A DNA stretch of 64,000 nt, taken from assembly GCA_008802785.1 (NCBI GenBank), contig VUYT01000003.1:835640-899639 (forward strand). The letters run 5' to 3'. This document shows positions 22,623 to 35,016 of this stretch, piece after piece; position 1 is the first letter of the stretch, and every line of letters starts with the position of its first letter. The position numbers and the translations under genes are program-made. The notes beneath the pieces were generated by a model. That model was given only the letters and a program-made list of their open reading frames with translations. It had not been told where the DNA came from and ran no database searches. This DNA comes from Symmetrospora coprosmae. Its lineage: Eukaryota > Basidiomycota > Cystobasidiomycetes > Symmetrosporaceae.

Positions 22623-25600
22623 CTACATGCCCATCCTCAGCCGCTGCAACCGCTGCTCCTCGTTCATCTGCACCATCTGGTTTGTCCGCCTGTCATTGTC
22701 CATCTCTCGCAGAATCTGCCTCTTCTGCTCGGTCGCATTGAGCTTCTCTGTAGGCGGGACAACGTTGCGCAATAGTCAGCTCTGACGGCCTCATGACGCT
22801 CGACCAAGGGACTGCACTCACGAGCCTGCGAGAGACCGGGCATCTGCTCCGTCTTCTGCGCGATGCTCAACCTGATCCTGTTGGCCAGATCCCTAGTAGG
22901 GTCGGGACCAGCGAGAGACCTCGACAAGCTGCTCGTTGCCAGCTCCGGCTGTCTGGCCATCCTAGCGGCAAGAGCCAGGTTCGGCTGGCGCTGCAGGACA
23001 GGCGCGAAGCGGGATTGGAGACCGGGCGGGAGCTGCGTTCGGAGAGTAGGAAGGGCCACTCGCGGAGGTGGGAGAGCGCGCGTGCCGTTCATGAGCAGCG
23101 GTGCGCTGTATCGCCTGCCGAAGAAGGACGACAGACCGAGGCCTGACAGATGCGGCGCAAGCAGCGTCAGCGCATTTCCCGGTCGCGCTCGCATCATCTC
23201 GCAAGCTCACCCAGCATCCGTCGCTCCGCCTCCTGCATCTGGTAAAACTTGAGCCGCCTCTGCCTCTCATTGAGCTCCTGCCATCTAACGCGCGCCCTCC
23301 ACCTCCGCAGCTTGACCTCGTCACGCAGCCTCCGATCCGCTCGAAGCGCATTTTCGAAACTGACGAGATCCGCAAAGGCAATGGCGCTCTCCTGACCCTG
23401 TCGCAGCGCCTGAGTGAAGTAGTTCTTGCTTTGATATGGCTTGAACATACTCGCCAGAGTGCTCGAGACCGGGTACGACATGGGTCGAAGCGCGCGCGGG
23501 TCGTAAAGATCGATGAGGCCGAGTCGTGAGTCCCACTAAAGTGCGAGCAGCCTGTGTCAGTGTTGTTTCGCGCTCGATTGAATGCAGGCCCCGCACTCAC
23601 GTAGCCTCCCGTGAGACCGAGCGACGTCCTGTCGGTGTACGACATCTGCCCCCACCTCGTGCGCCGCTCGAGCTCGTCCAGCTGCTCAAACTCCAGCCTC
23701 CGCCTCCATCTCGCCAGTCGCTCGCTCTCCTGCAGGTTCCGGTCGTACTTGAGCGCGTTGCTCCACGCGAGCAGATCCGAGTATCGCGCGTAGCCGGAGT
23801 CCATGTACGAGCACGTGTTGAGGCCGCTGCTTCCGCTCATGTACGGCGAGTAGACGCTGCGGAGCGTCGAGGGAAGCTCGTACGGCAGCGACATGCCCTG
23901 GAAGTTGGCCGACGAGGCGGCGTACAGCGGACCCTGCCAGGAGCCAATGAGACCCAGACCGAGGCGCTGCGGCATAAGGAGCGATAGTAAAGTCAGCGAA
24001 TTCATCTTCGAACTGCCATTTATACCGGTACGCTCACCTCCCTCTCCGTCTCTGGCATCTGCTGCCACCGAAGCCTCCTGGCATCCGCGTCGAGCTGCTG
24101 CCACTCCATACGCTGCTGCCAGCGCGCCATCCTCTCAGCCTCTCCAAGCGCCTTGTCGTTCATCAGAGTCTGCTGATAGTATGCGAGGTCCGCAGCCTCC
24201 CTGAATCGCGAGTCGTCTGAGAAGTATGGCAGTCCGCCGAGCGAGCTGGCGCCCGAACCGTAGAAGTCGGAGTAGCGGCTGCGCAGGCTGCCAGTCAAGC
24301 CGTGCGGCATGCTGGAGTATGATTTCAGGTAGTAGTTGGGATTGCCGTACCCGAGCGAGTAATCACTGCCGTAATAGGATCCTGCGCAAGGGTGAGAGTG
24401 TCAGTCTGAGCACAGGAGCGCAATGCGCGGGCTGACTCACCAGGGTTGGAGTAGTAGCCGAAGGCAGAGTATGCAGGGTCGTAGCTTACGCCTCTGCCGT
24501 ACTGGCTGCCGTAGTAGCCCGTGTCCAGACCAAGCCGGCTTCGATAGCCGGGTGAGTAGGAGTTCCAGGTGGATGCTCGGGCAGCATCGTCGAGCGCATC
24601 AAAGGCGAGCCTGTCGCGCATGATGCTGTCTCGCTCGCTCTGCGCGATAGCATTGTTAGTGTAGAGGCGGTTCTCAAAGTTGGCGAGATCAGCGTATTGC
24701 AGGCCCTGCGGTGGTGTGGTGAATACGTCAGTCTACACCGAGAAGCGCATGCAGAGGCGCGATACTCACAGCCGAGCCGAGTCCGGAGCCAGCGCCAAGA
24801 CCATCGTACGCGCCATAGCCGTACGAGGTGTGCCCGAGCAGGCCGAGGTCTCGGTCGTAATGCGAGTCGCCATAGAGGCTGCTCGACAAGCCGCTGCCGA
24901 GCCCGCCGTAGCCACCGCCTACGAGAGAAGCATCGCCGTATCCGAGGCCCCGGTCCAGCGAGTGGCCCGCACCGTATCCGCCCAAGGTCGAGCTGCCATA
25001 TCCGCCGAGACCGCTGCTGCCTGCATACATGCCCGCTCCTGCTCCCAGAGCTGCTCCTCCTAGTCCGAGCGCGCTCGCTCCCAGCACGTCGGAACCATCC
25101 AGGCGTCCGAGATTGTCGAGGCCAGTGTCGTACGTTGACCAGCCAGAGTTGCCGAGCCCGGCGAAACCGGCATCGTAGCCTGCCGCACCGAGACCGAGAC
25201 CGGAGCTGCCCAAGCTGCTAGAGCCGAGAGTATCGAAGCCAGCGTTGTAGTCGGAGAAATGGGCGCTCTCGAGCGGGGACGCAGCAGCGGCCAGACCGCC
25301 GTAGCCCACCGTATCGAGCCCGCTCCCCATTGCGCCCACGCCTCCGAATGAGCCGTAGCCGTCCACCCCTGAGGAGTAGGCGCCGAGGCCGCTGTCGTAT
25401 GAGCGCGAGAGGCCGTCGAGGCCAGCGTCGAGACCGCTGTCGAGCGCACGAGACCCGCCAAGACCGCTCATATCGAAGCTCGAGGCGCCCAGCGAGTCCA
25501 GCCCGCCGCCCAATGCCTGCCCGTAGCCCGCATCGTACTGGCCGCCGCCTTCAACGCCCGAGAGGAACGGGTCTGACAGACTCGAGCTGCCGAGAGTGTC

Positions 25601-26017
25601 GAGCGCACTCCCTCCGCCGATGCCGCCGAGCCCGCTGGAAAGGTCGAAGTTGTCAAAGTCGCGAGCTTCGGGGATGTTGAACGCGCCAGGCAAGCTGCCA
25701 GCCCCTCCTCCGCCGCATTCGTACGGGTCGCTGAAGCCTCCTCCTCCGGCGCCGACGCCTCCGCCGTCCGCTCCGTAAGCGTCCAGTCCTGACGTGTTGA
25801 AGGACGATCCAGCGAGGCCGCCGCCGCCATAGGTGTCGTCCAGCCCGGCTCCGAGCGTGTCAAATCCGCTGTCGTACTGCTGGCCGCCGGACAGAGCGAG
25901 CCCGTCATCGCCCAGACCGTAGAGCTGGTTTTGCAGGCCAGACCCGATGCCCGCATCTCCGTCGTAGGACCGATAGCGCCCTCCGCCGAGGGTGTCGTCA
26001 CCGTCGTAGTAGGCCAT
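22623..26017 (-). CDS. Orphan 997-residue protein: Gly/Tyr/Ser-rich N-terminus plus four helical repeat modules
   Basis: I do not recognise any family. Seven exons on minus: 24770-26017, 24441-24705, 24038-24381, 23601-23966, 23211-23535, 22822-23142, 22623-22747. They total 2994 nt with every junction GT-AG and in frame. Residues 1-416 (exon 1) are almost entirely Gly, Ser, Leu, Tyr, Asp and Ala, with short recurring units such as FDTLG, LDTLGSSS and YDAG. It looks like a prion-like or phase-separating region. Residues about 418-850 hold four modules. Each starts with an A/S-DL-A/V motif, continues as a charged amphipathic helix with pattern ERxARWxxR, then LDxxxRxxxWxQMxxxER, and ends in LGL plus a Tyr/Gly/Ser-rich linker. 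A basic proline-rich region and a Gln/Arg-rich helix (QMNEEQRLQRLRMGM) close the protein. No signal peptide or membrane segment is seen. The ATG at 26017 is the first in frame. Confidence 0.85.
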
Positions 26018-26547
26018 CTTGTGCGCGCCTGACCGTCTGCCTACCGTCAAGAAGGCAGAGACAGGCACGACAAGAGTGTTTCGAGTTGGCGGAACGGCAA
26101 AAGCCTCGAGAGCTGTCGCGCATGTCTGTCCAGTCGCAAAGCGCGACGACGCGGAGGTGACGCCGGCGCTCGACCGACCGAGCGGAGCGGCGGGGATGCA
26201 TCAAGCTTGCGGCAGCTCTCGCGGCAGCGTCTCCAGCGTGGCTGTGGAGGACATGCGCGTCAGGCTTCAGATCTAGGTCGACAACACTGGATCGCACTCA
26301 CGTCCTGCCATTGTGTCTGCCTAGAGTATCAATGTGATGCAATGCAGAAAGGTCCTTCGCTGCTGATCCAGTTCGTCCACAAAGGGCGGAGGAGAGGGCA
26401 GGGCAAGCTCGAGTCCAGACAAGGCGTCCTCCCTCCGGAGCTCCACCTCATGCATACATAGACTATGCAGTGAACAGATCTCGACAGCAGCGTACTGCCA
26501 GTCGACGCGACCACCGTACCCCTTACGAGCAACCCTGCGCCTGCGCC
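26018..26547. other. Divergent promoter between the repeat protein and the sugar transporter
   Basis: 530 bp between two starts facing away from each other. It should carry both promoters and leaders. No ATG-initiated frame of note and no repeat was seen. Confidence 0.45.
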
Positions 26548-28254
26548 ATGTCCGCCTCGCCATCGCACTCACCAAGGCGGTCCGTCAGTCTCTCACGTGC
26601 ATCCGAGCCGACGCCATCTCCGCAAGTCCTGGCCTTTCGTTACGCGTGGATAGCTGCTCTGAGCTTCCAGTATGGCTACCACATCGCGTCGCTCAATGGT
26701 CTTCTCAACGTGCTCAGTCCCGACTTCCACCACATGACGGTGCGGCCGGGTCGCGCTCAGCCAGGGCGTTGCGTCGCCAAAGCTGACCAGGGAAACACGT
26801 CTACAGCGCTACCAGTTCGGCCTGCTCACATCTATCTACGCGCCTGGGGGTCTCCTCGGAAGTCTCGTAGCTGGAACGCTCGCAGACCAGCTGGGTCGGA
26901 AGCGGGCGTCGCTGACCGCATCAGCCGCGGTCGGCGTCGGGTCCCTCATGATGGCCTTTGCGGCACCGCATCTCTGGATCCTCCTGCTCGGCAGGTGAGC
27001 TGGTACACCGCTCAGTTTATACTGTCTGCTTCTCACAAGCTGTCCTGCAGGTTCGCGATTGGCACTGGGTGCGGCATTGTTGTGGTTGTCGTGCCAAACT
27101 ACCTCTCCGAGATCGCTCCGGCAGACAAGCGGGGCAGCGTGGGCGTCCTCAACCAGCTCGGAATCGTCACGGGCATCTTCGTCGGCCAGGCCGTCTCCAT
27201 TGCACTTGCCTCTGCGTCACTATGGAGATTCGTACCCATCGTCAGCGCATGCGTCGCAGCAGCTCAAGGTATCCTGAGCCCGAAGATGGTGGAGAGCCCG
27301 GTCTGGCTAGCTGGGCAAGCAGGCGGGGATGCAGCTCAGACTGACGAGAGTGAGTGTAAGCATCTTCCTTCTCAATCCGGCTGAACGGAAGCAGCTGACA
27401 TGTCTGTGGCGACAGCATCTCGCCTGCTGGCGGATGGCACGCTCCGTGGAGACGAAGAGAGTATCGCCCCGGCTCAATCAACGAGCAAGGCGCCCCCGCG
27501 AACGATCCGAGGCGTCCTCACCTCGCCCCTGACAAGGAAAGGGCTGCGTATCGTGCTCATCACGCAGATCTTCCAGCAGATCTCTGGTGGGTGCGCGTAG
27601 CCCGGGCAGTACCGCGATCTCGCTAACGCCAAACACGATGACCAGGCATCAACGCTGTGCTATACTACAGCTCGGACATCATGAAGCACGTCTTCCCGAC
27701 CAAAGCGGGCTACATCGCCCTCTTGATCACTGGCGTCAACTTCCTGATGGTGAGCATCCCTCATGAGCGTCTGTAGGCATGGCTAACCCAAGCTCGTATG
27801 CAGACCTTCCCTCCACTCTACCTCATTGACGTGAGTATCATTCGACACAAGCGCGAGACCGGCCCTAGCTGACTTTGAACTGGCTTGGCAGCGCGTGGGC
27901 CGCCGCCCTCTGCTCCTGGCGTCCATAGGCCTCATGAGCTTGTTCTCGCTAGGCCTCTCATTCAGCATCACCTCGCATGCCATCCTCTCGAGCTTCTTCA
28001 TCATGGCCTTTGTCGCAGCCTTCAGCATCGGCAACGGACCCATCCCCTTCATCCTTATTCCAGAGGTCGTTCCGCCCGCCAGCGCACCTTCAGTCGGGTC
28101 GATAGGGCTGTCTGTGAACTGGATCGCCAACTTCATCGTTGGGGCAGCCTTCATACCGCTTGCTACGGCACTGGGGACTCAAGGCGTCATGCTCATGTTT
28201 GCGGCTATTTCGGCAGTAGGCTGCCTGGCTGTCGGGCGCGTGTACCAGCCATGA
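26548..28254 (+). CDS. MFS sugar transporter (sugar-porter family)
   Basis: Twelve-helix transporter of the major facilitator superfamily, sugar-porter branch. Starts at the ATG of MSASPSHSPRRS; the open frame further upstream lacks an ATG. At least six short introns interrupt it. Family signatures present are FQYGYHIASLNG in helix 1, DQLGRKRASL between helices 2 and 3, and KMVESPVWLAG after helix 6. QQISGINAVLYYSS in helix 7, RVGRRPLLLAS between helices 8 and 9, and GNGPIPFILIPEV in helix 10 complete the set. The GxGPIPF form and the unusual VESPVW block resemble GLUT/Vps73-like fungal transporters more than high-affinity hexose transporters, so an internal-membrane location is possible. Substrate and direction cannot be told. 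The gene ends 95 bp from the convergent UVDE gene. Confidence 0.9.
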
Positions 28255-28349
28255 GCAGCAGTTTAGTGCAACGTATTGCTACACTGATGGATCGGATAAT
28301 TTGCTAGATTGACTCCACTTGTGCCATGGCTACACGGCGTACGTGCGCT

Positions 28350-30791
28350 CTACTGACTGGCATGCTCGGCACAGGGACCGTCCTTCTCGCAGGCCGGGCA
28401 GGGCAGCGCCTCGACAATGGGCTCATTGACCTCCTCCATCTTCATGTCCTCGATGTTCTGCGCCTCGGCCGGCTCGGCTCTGACCTGCTTCTCCACTTCC
28501 TCCTTCTTGGCAGCATCGTCGGCCTGAGCCTTCTTGCTTGATCGCGGCTTGCGCGCTGGCGTCTTCTTTCCGTCCTCTTCCAGAGCAGCAGCAGCATCAT
28601 CATCGGCGGCGCCCTTCTTTGCGCGAGGCTTGCGCGGCGTGCGCGCCTTCTTCTCCGGCTTGTCGATGGGATCTCTGGGAGCCGCGACCTCCGCGCCATT
28701 GATGTCAACAAGCTCATTCGCAGGGTCGGGCTTGCAGCACACCTCGCCGTCCTCGCCAGTGACGTGCTCGTGCGGCTCGGTTTCGGGATCCTCTTCCCCT
28801 TCGTCCTCGGCGCCCTTCTTCTTCTTGTGCGACTTGCGCCCGTTGGTGCGGAGCGACTCCACCTCGGCGGGAGGACGCAGACTCTTGTAGATTGTAGGCG
28901 CATAGTCGTACAGGCGGTGCAGGTGGAACACGGCTTGCTCTTTGTCTGCGGGTGTGGCAGTCTGTGAGTGAGGATCGACAACAAGCTGTGAGTGGCCTAG
29001 ACCTACCCTTTGCCTCTATCATCAGGTCGATGCCGGCAGGCAGAGGCTCTGGCAGACGCTTGCATCGATCCGAGTGAGCGCGCCTCTCCATGACTGTGAC
29101 TGCACCAGGGCGCTCTTCCGACAGATGGAACTTTGGTCGAATGCCCCTGGCAGAATCAAGCGCGTCAGCGTCACCCAAAGTCAAGCCCGGCAAGAAGCAC
29201 CCACTTCTTGGTCCAGGTGGCCACTATGCGCGGCATGAGGTCCTCGAGCGAATGCTCGGCCGTCGGAAAGATGCTGTGATGGTGGTAGTCGAGCACCATG
29301 GGGATGTTCATCTCCTCGCACAGGGGCAAGAGGTCGTCTACATTGTAGCAGATCTCGTCATTCTCGAGCACGACGCGCTTCTTGACATTCTCTGGCAAGC
29401 GGGCGTAGTTCTCCTTGATGCGCAGCAGGGTGGCCGCCTTGTCGCCAAACACGCCTCCGCCGTGGATTATCATGACGCTGTCCTGGTCCATGCCCATCCG
29501 GTCCAGCATCTCGCAGTGGTAGATGAGGTCCTTGAAGGCGTTGTCGACGACCTGCTTGCGCGGACTGCCGAGCTGCGTGAACTGCGGAGTGACACGGAGA
29601 GCGGTGTTCAGCACGGTCCTAACTCAGCTCGACACGCAGCGACGAGTGCGCACCTGTCCAGGATGAGTCGTCAAGCGGTGTCCGTACTTCTTGGCAAGGT
29701 CTCCAGCAGCCGTGAGCTCCTCTTGCGCGTACGACAGGTCGTACCCGTAGTCGCCGTGGCTCGCAAACGGGAACATCTCGGACGATAGGCGCATGAATCG
29801 GATATTGTTGTCCTCGTTCCACTGGATGAGCTCGAGGAGATCGCGCATGTTTTGTTTGCCGAGCTCTTTCAGGAAATCCATGCCGTTGAGCTTGATTGTG
29901 GCGATGCTGCGGGGACGCGCGAAAGCATCAGTACGCCGGCTTTATATACGAGTCTAAGATGGCTAGCACACACCGACACGTCCTCGAGCAAAAGACTGGC
30001 GGCTTCCTCGTTCGCAGAATGGTATTCAGGCAAGCGTAGCCGAGTCGGCCGTCGAAAGTCGGGTGAGGCGCCAGCTTCTCGACGTCGGGGATAACGTAGA
30101 CCGGTTCGGGCTTTGGCTCTTTTGGCTTGCGCGGCTTCCTCTGCTTCTTCTTTGGCTTCTCCTCGAGCTCCTCGACCGCGGTCAAGGTGGAGCTGTCGGA
30201 CGCGTTCCCGTCCTTGCCTTCTCCATCCTCGCCTGCGCCAGCGGCATAGTCCGTCGCCTGCACTGCCGCCTTCTTTCCCTTTCCCTTGCCCTTCTTTGCA
30301 GTAGCAGCGGGCGCGGTCTTGGCCTTCTTTGACGCAGCCGTCTCTTCGCCATTCGCTCTCGCCTTTCGCTTTGCTGGAGTGCGCTTCTTCTTGAGTGTGT
30401 CGGATTCGCCCTCGCTCGTCTCGGTGTGCATTCCACCTCCGAGCATGGCGTCCTCGTCAAAGCTCTGCTCGTCCGTCTCACCCTGGCCGTCCGCGGCCAC
30501 GGTGTCGCTGTAGCTGTCCTCGCCCTCGTCGTTGGTGAGCTCTGGCTCGGACGCGGCCGACGCGGGCGAGTCTCCGCCGTCGGTGTTTTCGCCATCCGCG
30601 GCCGTCTGCGTTTTGCTGGCGGACGCAGAGATGCTCGCTGCTGCTGCTGTCGCTGCGGAGCGCCTGGCTCGACCGGGTGTTGCGGATGCGGCGGCCATCC
30701 CAGGGAGACTGGCGGCTTGAAATGGAGCGGGAAAGGGCACGGAAGCGGACGAGGTAGTGACACGCAGGGGCGAAGTCGCAGCGTGAGCCAT
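28350..30791 (-). CDS. UV-damage endonuclease (UVDE/Uve1)
   Basis: TIM-barrel endonuclease that nicks DNA 5' of UV photoproducts and starts an excision pathway independent of classical NER. The N-terminal ~250 residues are low-complexity and Lys/Glu-rich, with probable nuclear-localisation clusters (KKKQRKPRKPKEPKPE). The catalytic core is spread over several exons: GRLGYACLNTILR, FCSRTCR|IATIKLNGMDFL, RFMRLSSEMFPFASHGDYGY and KKYGHRLTTHPGQFTQLGSP. It continues with DSVMIIHGGGVFGDK, VVLENDEICYNVDDLLPLCE and VLDYHHHSIF. These carry the conserved His/Glu/Asp metal ligands. A long acidic/basic C-terminal extension ends in CPACEKDGPCAEH, a possible small zinc site not expected in the family. The first ATG in frame is at 30791; the frame remains open upstream (see findings). 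Confident as to family. Confidence 0.95.
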
Positions 30792-31742
30792 GTGAAAGCT
30801 GGCTATCCTGCTGCGCGCTGCTGCTGCTGCTGGAAGGGTTCGGGTGCTCCTCCGGATTGCAGCTGAGAGCGCGGGCGTCGGGCAGCGGAGGAAGGAGGAG
30901 AGGAGAATGGTGAGGGCGCTGCGGGAGTTGTGCGAGGGGATGGCCCTTGTTGCGGCGTCGTTGTTTACAGTCTGGCTATGGCGCTGAATGTGCGAATGTG
31001 TGTGAGAAGGAGCGCGACAGCGACGCGACGCGGACAAGGGCGACAGCAGAAGCCCGATGAGCGAAAGCTGCAGAGCTCCAAGGGGGCGCGATGACGCACC
31101 ACCGCCACCGACCTTCAGACGCGTTCAGGACAGAAGCGGGGCGACGTTGGACTCGGGATTCCATGCAGCATACAAGCAATCTGCCCACGTAGATCAAGAT
31201 GCGCCGACCCGTGTTCTGCTGGAACGCGGATGGAGGTGTTGCAGCATCGATGATTGCACGTGAGCGAGGACCCGCTCGCAGCTCCAGAACGACTGACCCT
31301 CTGAGCCCATCATCCAGCTGCTTTGCTATACCCAAAGCTAGAGAGACTTTTGTACATTCGTTGGACAGCTTACAAGTAGCTCGAGATGATCGTGCACCTC
31401 ACTGCTGCAATACTTGCCTCGTCTGACCTGTGCAGACCGCCAAAGCCGCAGATTGCGTGCGAGTCTGCTGCGACGCCCACCGCGCCCCTCCAGGCAGGAC
31501 AGGCAGTCGTAGATGGCTCAGGCTGCGCGGCAGAAGAAATGGCGAACGAATGAGAGAAGGACCGGCGCAGGGTTGCCTCTCGACGATGCCAGCGCCAGAC
31601 CGAGACAAACAGACGAAGAGACGGGCATAGACGCGACAAGGGCAGCACAGCAAACCACCACACGACACGCGATACGTCGCACAAGCGTCACGCGGCTCGC
31701 GTCAACGAGCTCCCTTCGACCCATCGCGGCCTTCCGCCCACC
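30792..31742. other. Divergent promoter between UVDE and Hpc2/ubinuclein genes
   Basis: 951 bp. The 246 bp next to the UVDE start (30792-31037) stay open in the UVDE frame without an ATG and encode an Arg/Ala/Ser-rich stretch. The remainder shows no supportable gene. Confidence 0.5.
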
Positions 31743-34651
31743 ATGAACGACACGGGGATGGAGCTGGATGGCCTGACGCCCGTCATTGCAGCCGGTCCTC
31801 GAGGTGTTCAAGGCGGTCTGCTCGAGCGACTGGAGCGAGAGGCATTGGCAGAGGCTGCTCAAGCTACCGCTGCCGCTGCAGCTGCTGCCAGTGCCGCATC
31901 CGCTGGGCCGTCGCAGCCTGGAGCGTACGTCCCGGGCGCCGCTGCTAAAGTCAGAAAGCAGCAGCAGCAGCAGCAGGCCGGGCCGTCCTCCCCCTCCCCT
32001 TCCACGACCACTATCGGCAGCGCAGCACCTGCAGCAGCGACGACGACGACCTCAGCACAGCCGAATGGCGCGACCCAGGGTGAGTGTGTTGCTCTGCTTG
32101 CGATTGAGGAGGAGCCGAAGCCAGCCTGAACTGAACCGCGTCGCACCCGGCTGCGCTTTCGCCACAATCACCATATGCACCTCTTTGCCATATCTACGTG
32201 TATTCCCTCCACCACTCATCACCCTGCACGTCTAACGTACAATGTGACAGCCGCCGCTGGACCCGCCGAACCCAAGATTAAGATCAAGCCCGAGCAGCCG
32301 ACCATCCGACTCCAATTCCACTTCCGCCCTTACTCGCCAGAAGTCGTGCCCACAGCCAAGCAGGTCCCCATCTTCAACGTCCACGAGCTGTCTGAGAAAG
32401 CTGGCCTGCTCGTACACGTGTCCGAGGAAGAGGACGAGAGCGCTTCGTCGCAGGGCGGGTCGGATGACGACGATGACGGGGAAGCAGAGGGCGAAGAGAC
32501 GGGTGCGGATGTGAGTTATTAGCTGCTGTCCCTCCTTGTGCTGCATCTCTGCTGAATGTTTCTCTCGCACAGACCACCGTCGAAGCGACGCACGAGAGTG
32601 CAGCCATGAAAGCCGCTCTAGCCATCGCCCGCGCAAAAGGCAACAAGGTCATCCAGAAGAAGCGCGTCCGCGACCGCGACGAAGGATACGACGTGAATGA
32701 CGCGTTTGTCGACGACAGCGAGCTCGCCATCAACGAGCCAAAGTACTGCGCAAAGGCTGTCAAGGAGGGCTACTGCGTCGTGCAGGGCCTTGTCGACGTC
32801 GTAGCCGCGTCTGGCAGCGGAGCCAAGAAGGGCAGGCAGGCGGGGAGCCTCAACAAGCCCAAAGTGTCTGTAATGCAGCCGGATGGGAGCACAAAGATGG
32901 TCTCGGAGGCGGTCGCTGCGAGGGAGGAGAAGAAGAGCGCAAAGGCGAAGATGTCGCCTGCGGCTCCAGCTGTAGGCACGAGCGCCAGTGCCAGGGAGGA
33001 GGGAGACGCCGCCACTGCCAGCAGCAGCACCGCCAAGAAGCAGAAGATGAACGACGGCCATGCTTCGGAATCGCCCGGCCCGTCAGTCCTCCTGCAGCGC
33101 GAGCCTCGCCCGTACGCTTCCGCCCCTCAGTCGTCCACGGCATCCGCGCAGAGGGCTCCAGACTCGCCTGCCATCACCTCTCGACCTCCCGCATCGCACG
33201 ACGGCACTCCAGGTACGCGTACCTCGCCCATTGCCCTCGGCGACAGCGATGATGAGGGCGAGAATGCCAAAGGAAAAGGAAAGGCTAGAAGCAGCGACAT
33301 CCCCTCTTCGACCGCTCACGGGATGAAAACCGACTCGATGGACTATTCCTTCTCGAACTCGCCCGCACCGTCGTCAACAGCTGCCCCAGCTTCAACGAAC
33401 GGTGCTGGCCCGCCGCACGAAGCGTCGCCCATTCCGCAGGCCTCGAACGTATTTTCGTTCAATGCGAGCCCGGAGAAAGGAGGGAAGCGGGTCTACGACA
33501 CGCAGCCTGTCAGTAAGGAGCTGGCAGCTACGCTCAGAGACCTCGAGATCCAGGTCAAGAACAGTAGGTTATCTGGATGTCTGAGCAGACTCGTGGGGCT
33601 CACACAGCGACTGACCACTTATCCCGCGACGCAGCCTCCTTCCTACCCAACAAGAACAAGTTCCCGCCCTCACTCAAGCCGCCCCTCGTCCGAGCAGCCA
33701 TGCTCGCCATGGACAAGGGCGAGTACAACGACAATTTCTTCAACTTCCTTCCCGGCATCTTCCCGTACAACCGCTTCACGATGGAAAAGCTCGTCAAGCG
33801 CGAAGTGTGCGGTCCGCGCGTCGATAAGCTCGAGGCCGACATTGCGGCTACGGCGACTGCACTCAAGGCGCTCGTCGACCAGCAGATGCCCGCCATGATC
33901 CAGGCGTACGAGGCTAACGTCATGGCGTGGGAGGCGGAGGTGGCTGAGATCCAGAAGGGCAAAGGCACCTCTGCCGCGCCTGGGCACGAGAGCGCGTCCA
34001 TGCAGCCGAATGAGAGCAGACAGAGCCTGACCCCTGTCGGATCCGATGGTGACGCGAGCATGAGCGCACCTCCGCCGGCCTCTACAGCTGAAGGAGATGC
34101 ACTGCGTGAGTTGCGGACGAACAAAGGCCTCGAGTGCGCATCAGAGCTGATGCTCATTGCCTTATCATGCCACATCGACAGCTCCCAAACCCCTAAAGAA
34201 GTTCAAATTCACCGAGCCGATGCGCATGTACCTGTACAGCATCATGACGTCGAGCGGACTCATCAGCGAAGCCAAAATAGCCAAGGCGTGAGTCCTTGTG
34301 CGTCGCAGTAGACGACTCGAGGCCCCGCTGACAATGTGATGCACGCACAGTGAGATTGAGAAGGCTGATCCGCCGAGTCTCAAGTCGGGCGTCACGGCCA
34401 GATATGCGGAAGTGAGTGAGACGGCCAGACCTGACAGTTATCCCGCGCTGCACTGACCGCCATCGTACTTGTGCTCGCTCTAGCTCGTCAAGCTCTGGCC
34501 TGCCGACTGGATGACCAGCAATCAGCTGTCGCGAGAGCGTGAGTGTGACTGCCACCAACGAGTAGCCTGGCCTCCGAGCTGATGAAGCGATATCTCAGTC
34601 ACGGCTGCCAAGAAGAAGCTCGAGAAGACCATTGCGTCCGCCAAGCAGTGA
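31743..34651 (+). CDS. HIR histone-chaperone complex subunit, Hpc2/ubinuclein type
   Basis: Subunit of the HIR/HUCA complex that deposits H3.3-type histones outside S phase. The first ~115 residues are Ala/Gln-rich and disordered, with a run of six Gln. The Hpc2-related domain is in the third exon: RDEGYDVNDAFVDDSELAIN, followed by KYCAKAVKEGYCVVQG. It matches the family pattern GYDxxDxFIDDSE. Before it lies an acidic stretch of Asp, Glu and Ser. After ~250 disordered residues comes the ubinuclein middle region: KFPPSLKPPLVRAAMLAMD, then FFNFLPGIFPYNRFTMEKLV. The last exons are very short: MRMYLYSIMTSSGLISEAKI, SEIEKADPPSLKSGV, LVKLWPADWM and LTAAKKKLEKTIASAKQ. The stop is at 34649-34651. The start has a good context (CCACCATGA). 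Exact borders of the small 3' exons are my reading. Confidence 0.88.
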
Positions 34652-35016
34652 GACATCGCTCGTATACGCAGTCCAGTACCACCTCCAGCAGCGTCTCGAA
34701 ATACCCCATTTTAGGCGATTCCCTCTCGTGCCTAGGTACAGGACCCAAGACACGCCAAGATTCGACGAGCCGCCAGCAGCAGCCTGGCTGTCTGACCAAC
34801 CCCTGCAAGCTCTGCATCATGCGAGCATTATCATTCCTAGCCGCCGAACTAGCAAGCCTCTATCTGCACAGACTCTATACACACGTCGTTGCCCTCTACT
34901 GTCTCAAGGATGGCGGGCGCCCACCAAAGGATGTACACGGCCTTCGTTGACCGATAGAGAGGGCCATAGCTCCTTCCAGCAGACATGTACCTACCCTGCC
35001 CATCGATGCAACACTG
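34652..35016. other. Convergent intergenic region
   Basis: 365 bp between the stops of the Hpc2 and guanine deaminase genes. Only 3' UTR sequence is expected; nothing else was recognised. Confidence 0.4.

Noticed and set aside
26470-26547. N-terminal extension of the sugar transporter
   Set aside because: The longer frame begins at GTG; the first ATG at 26548 precedes a normal polar N-terminus.
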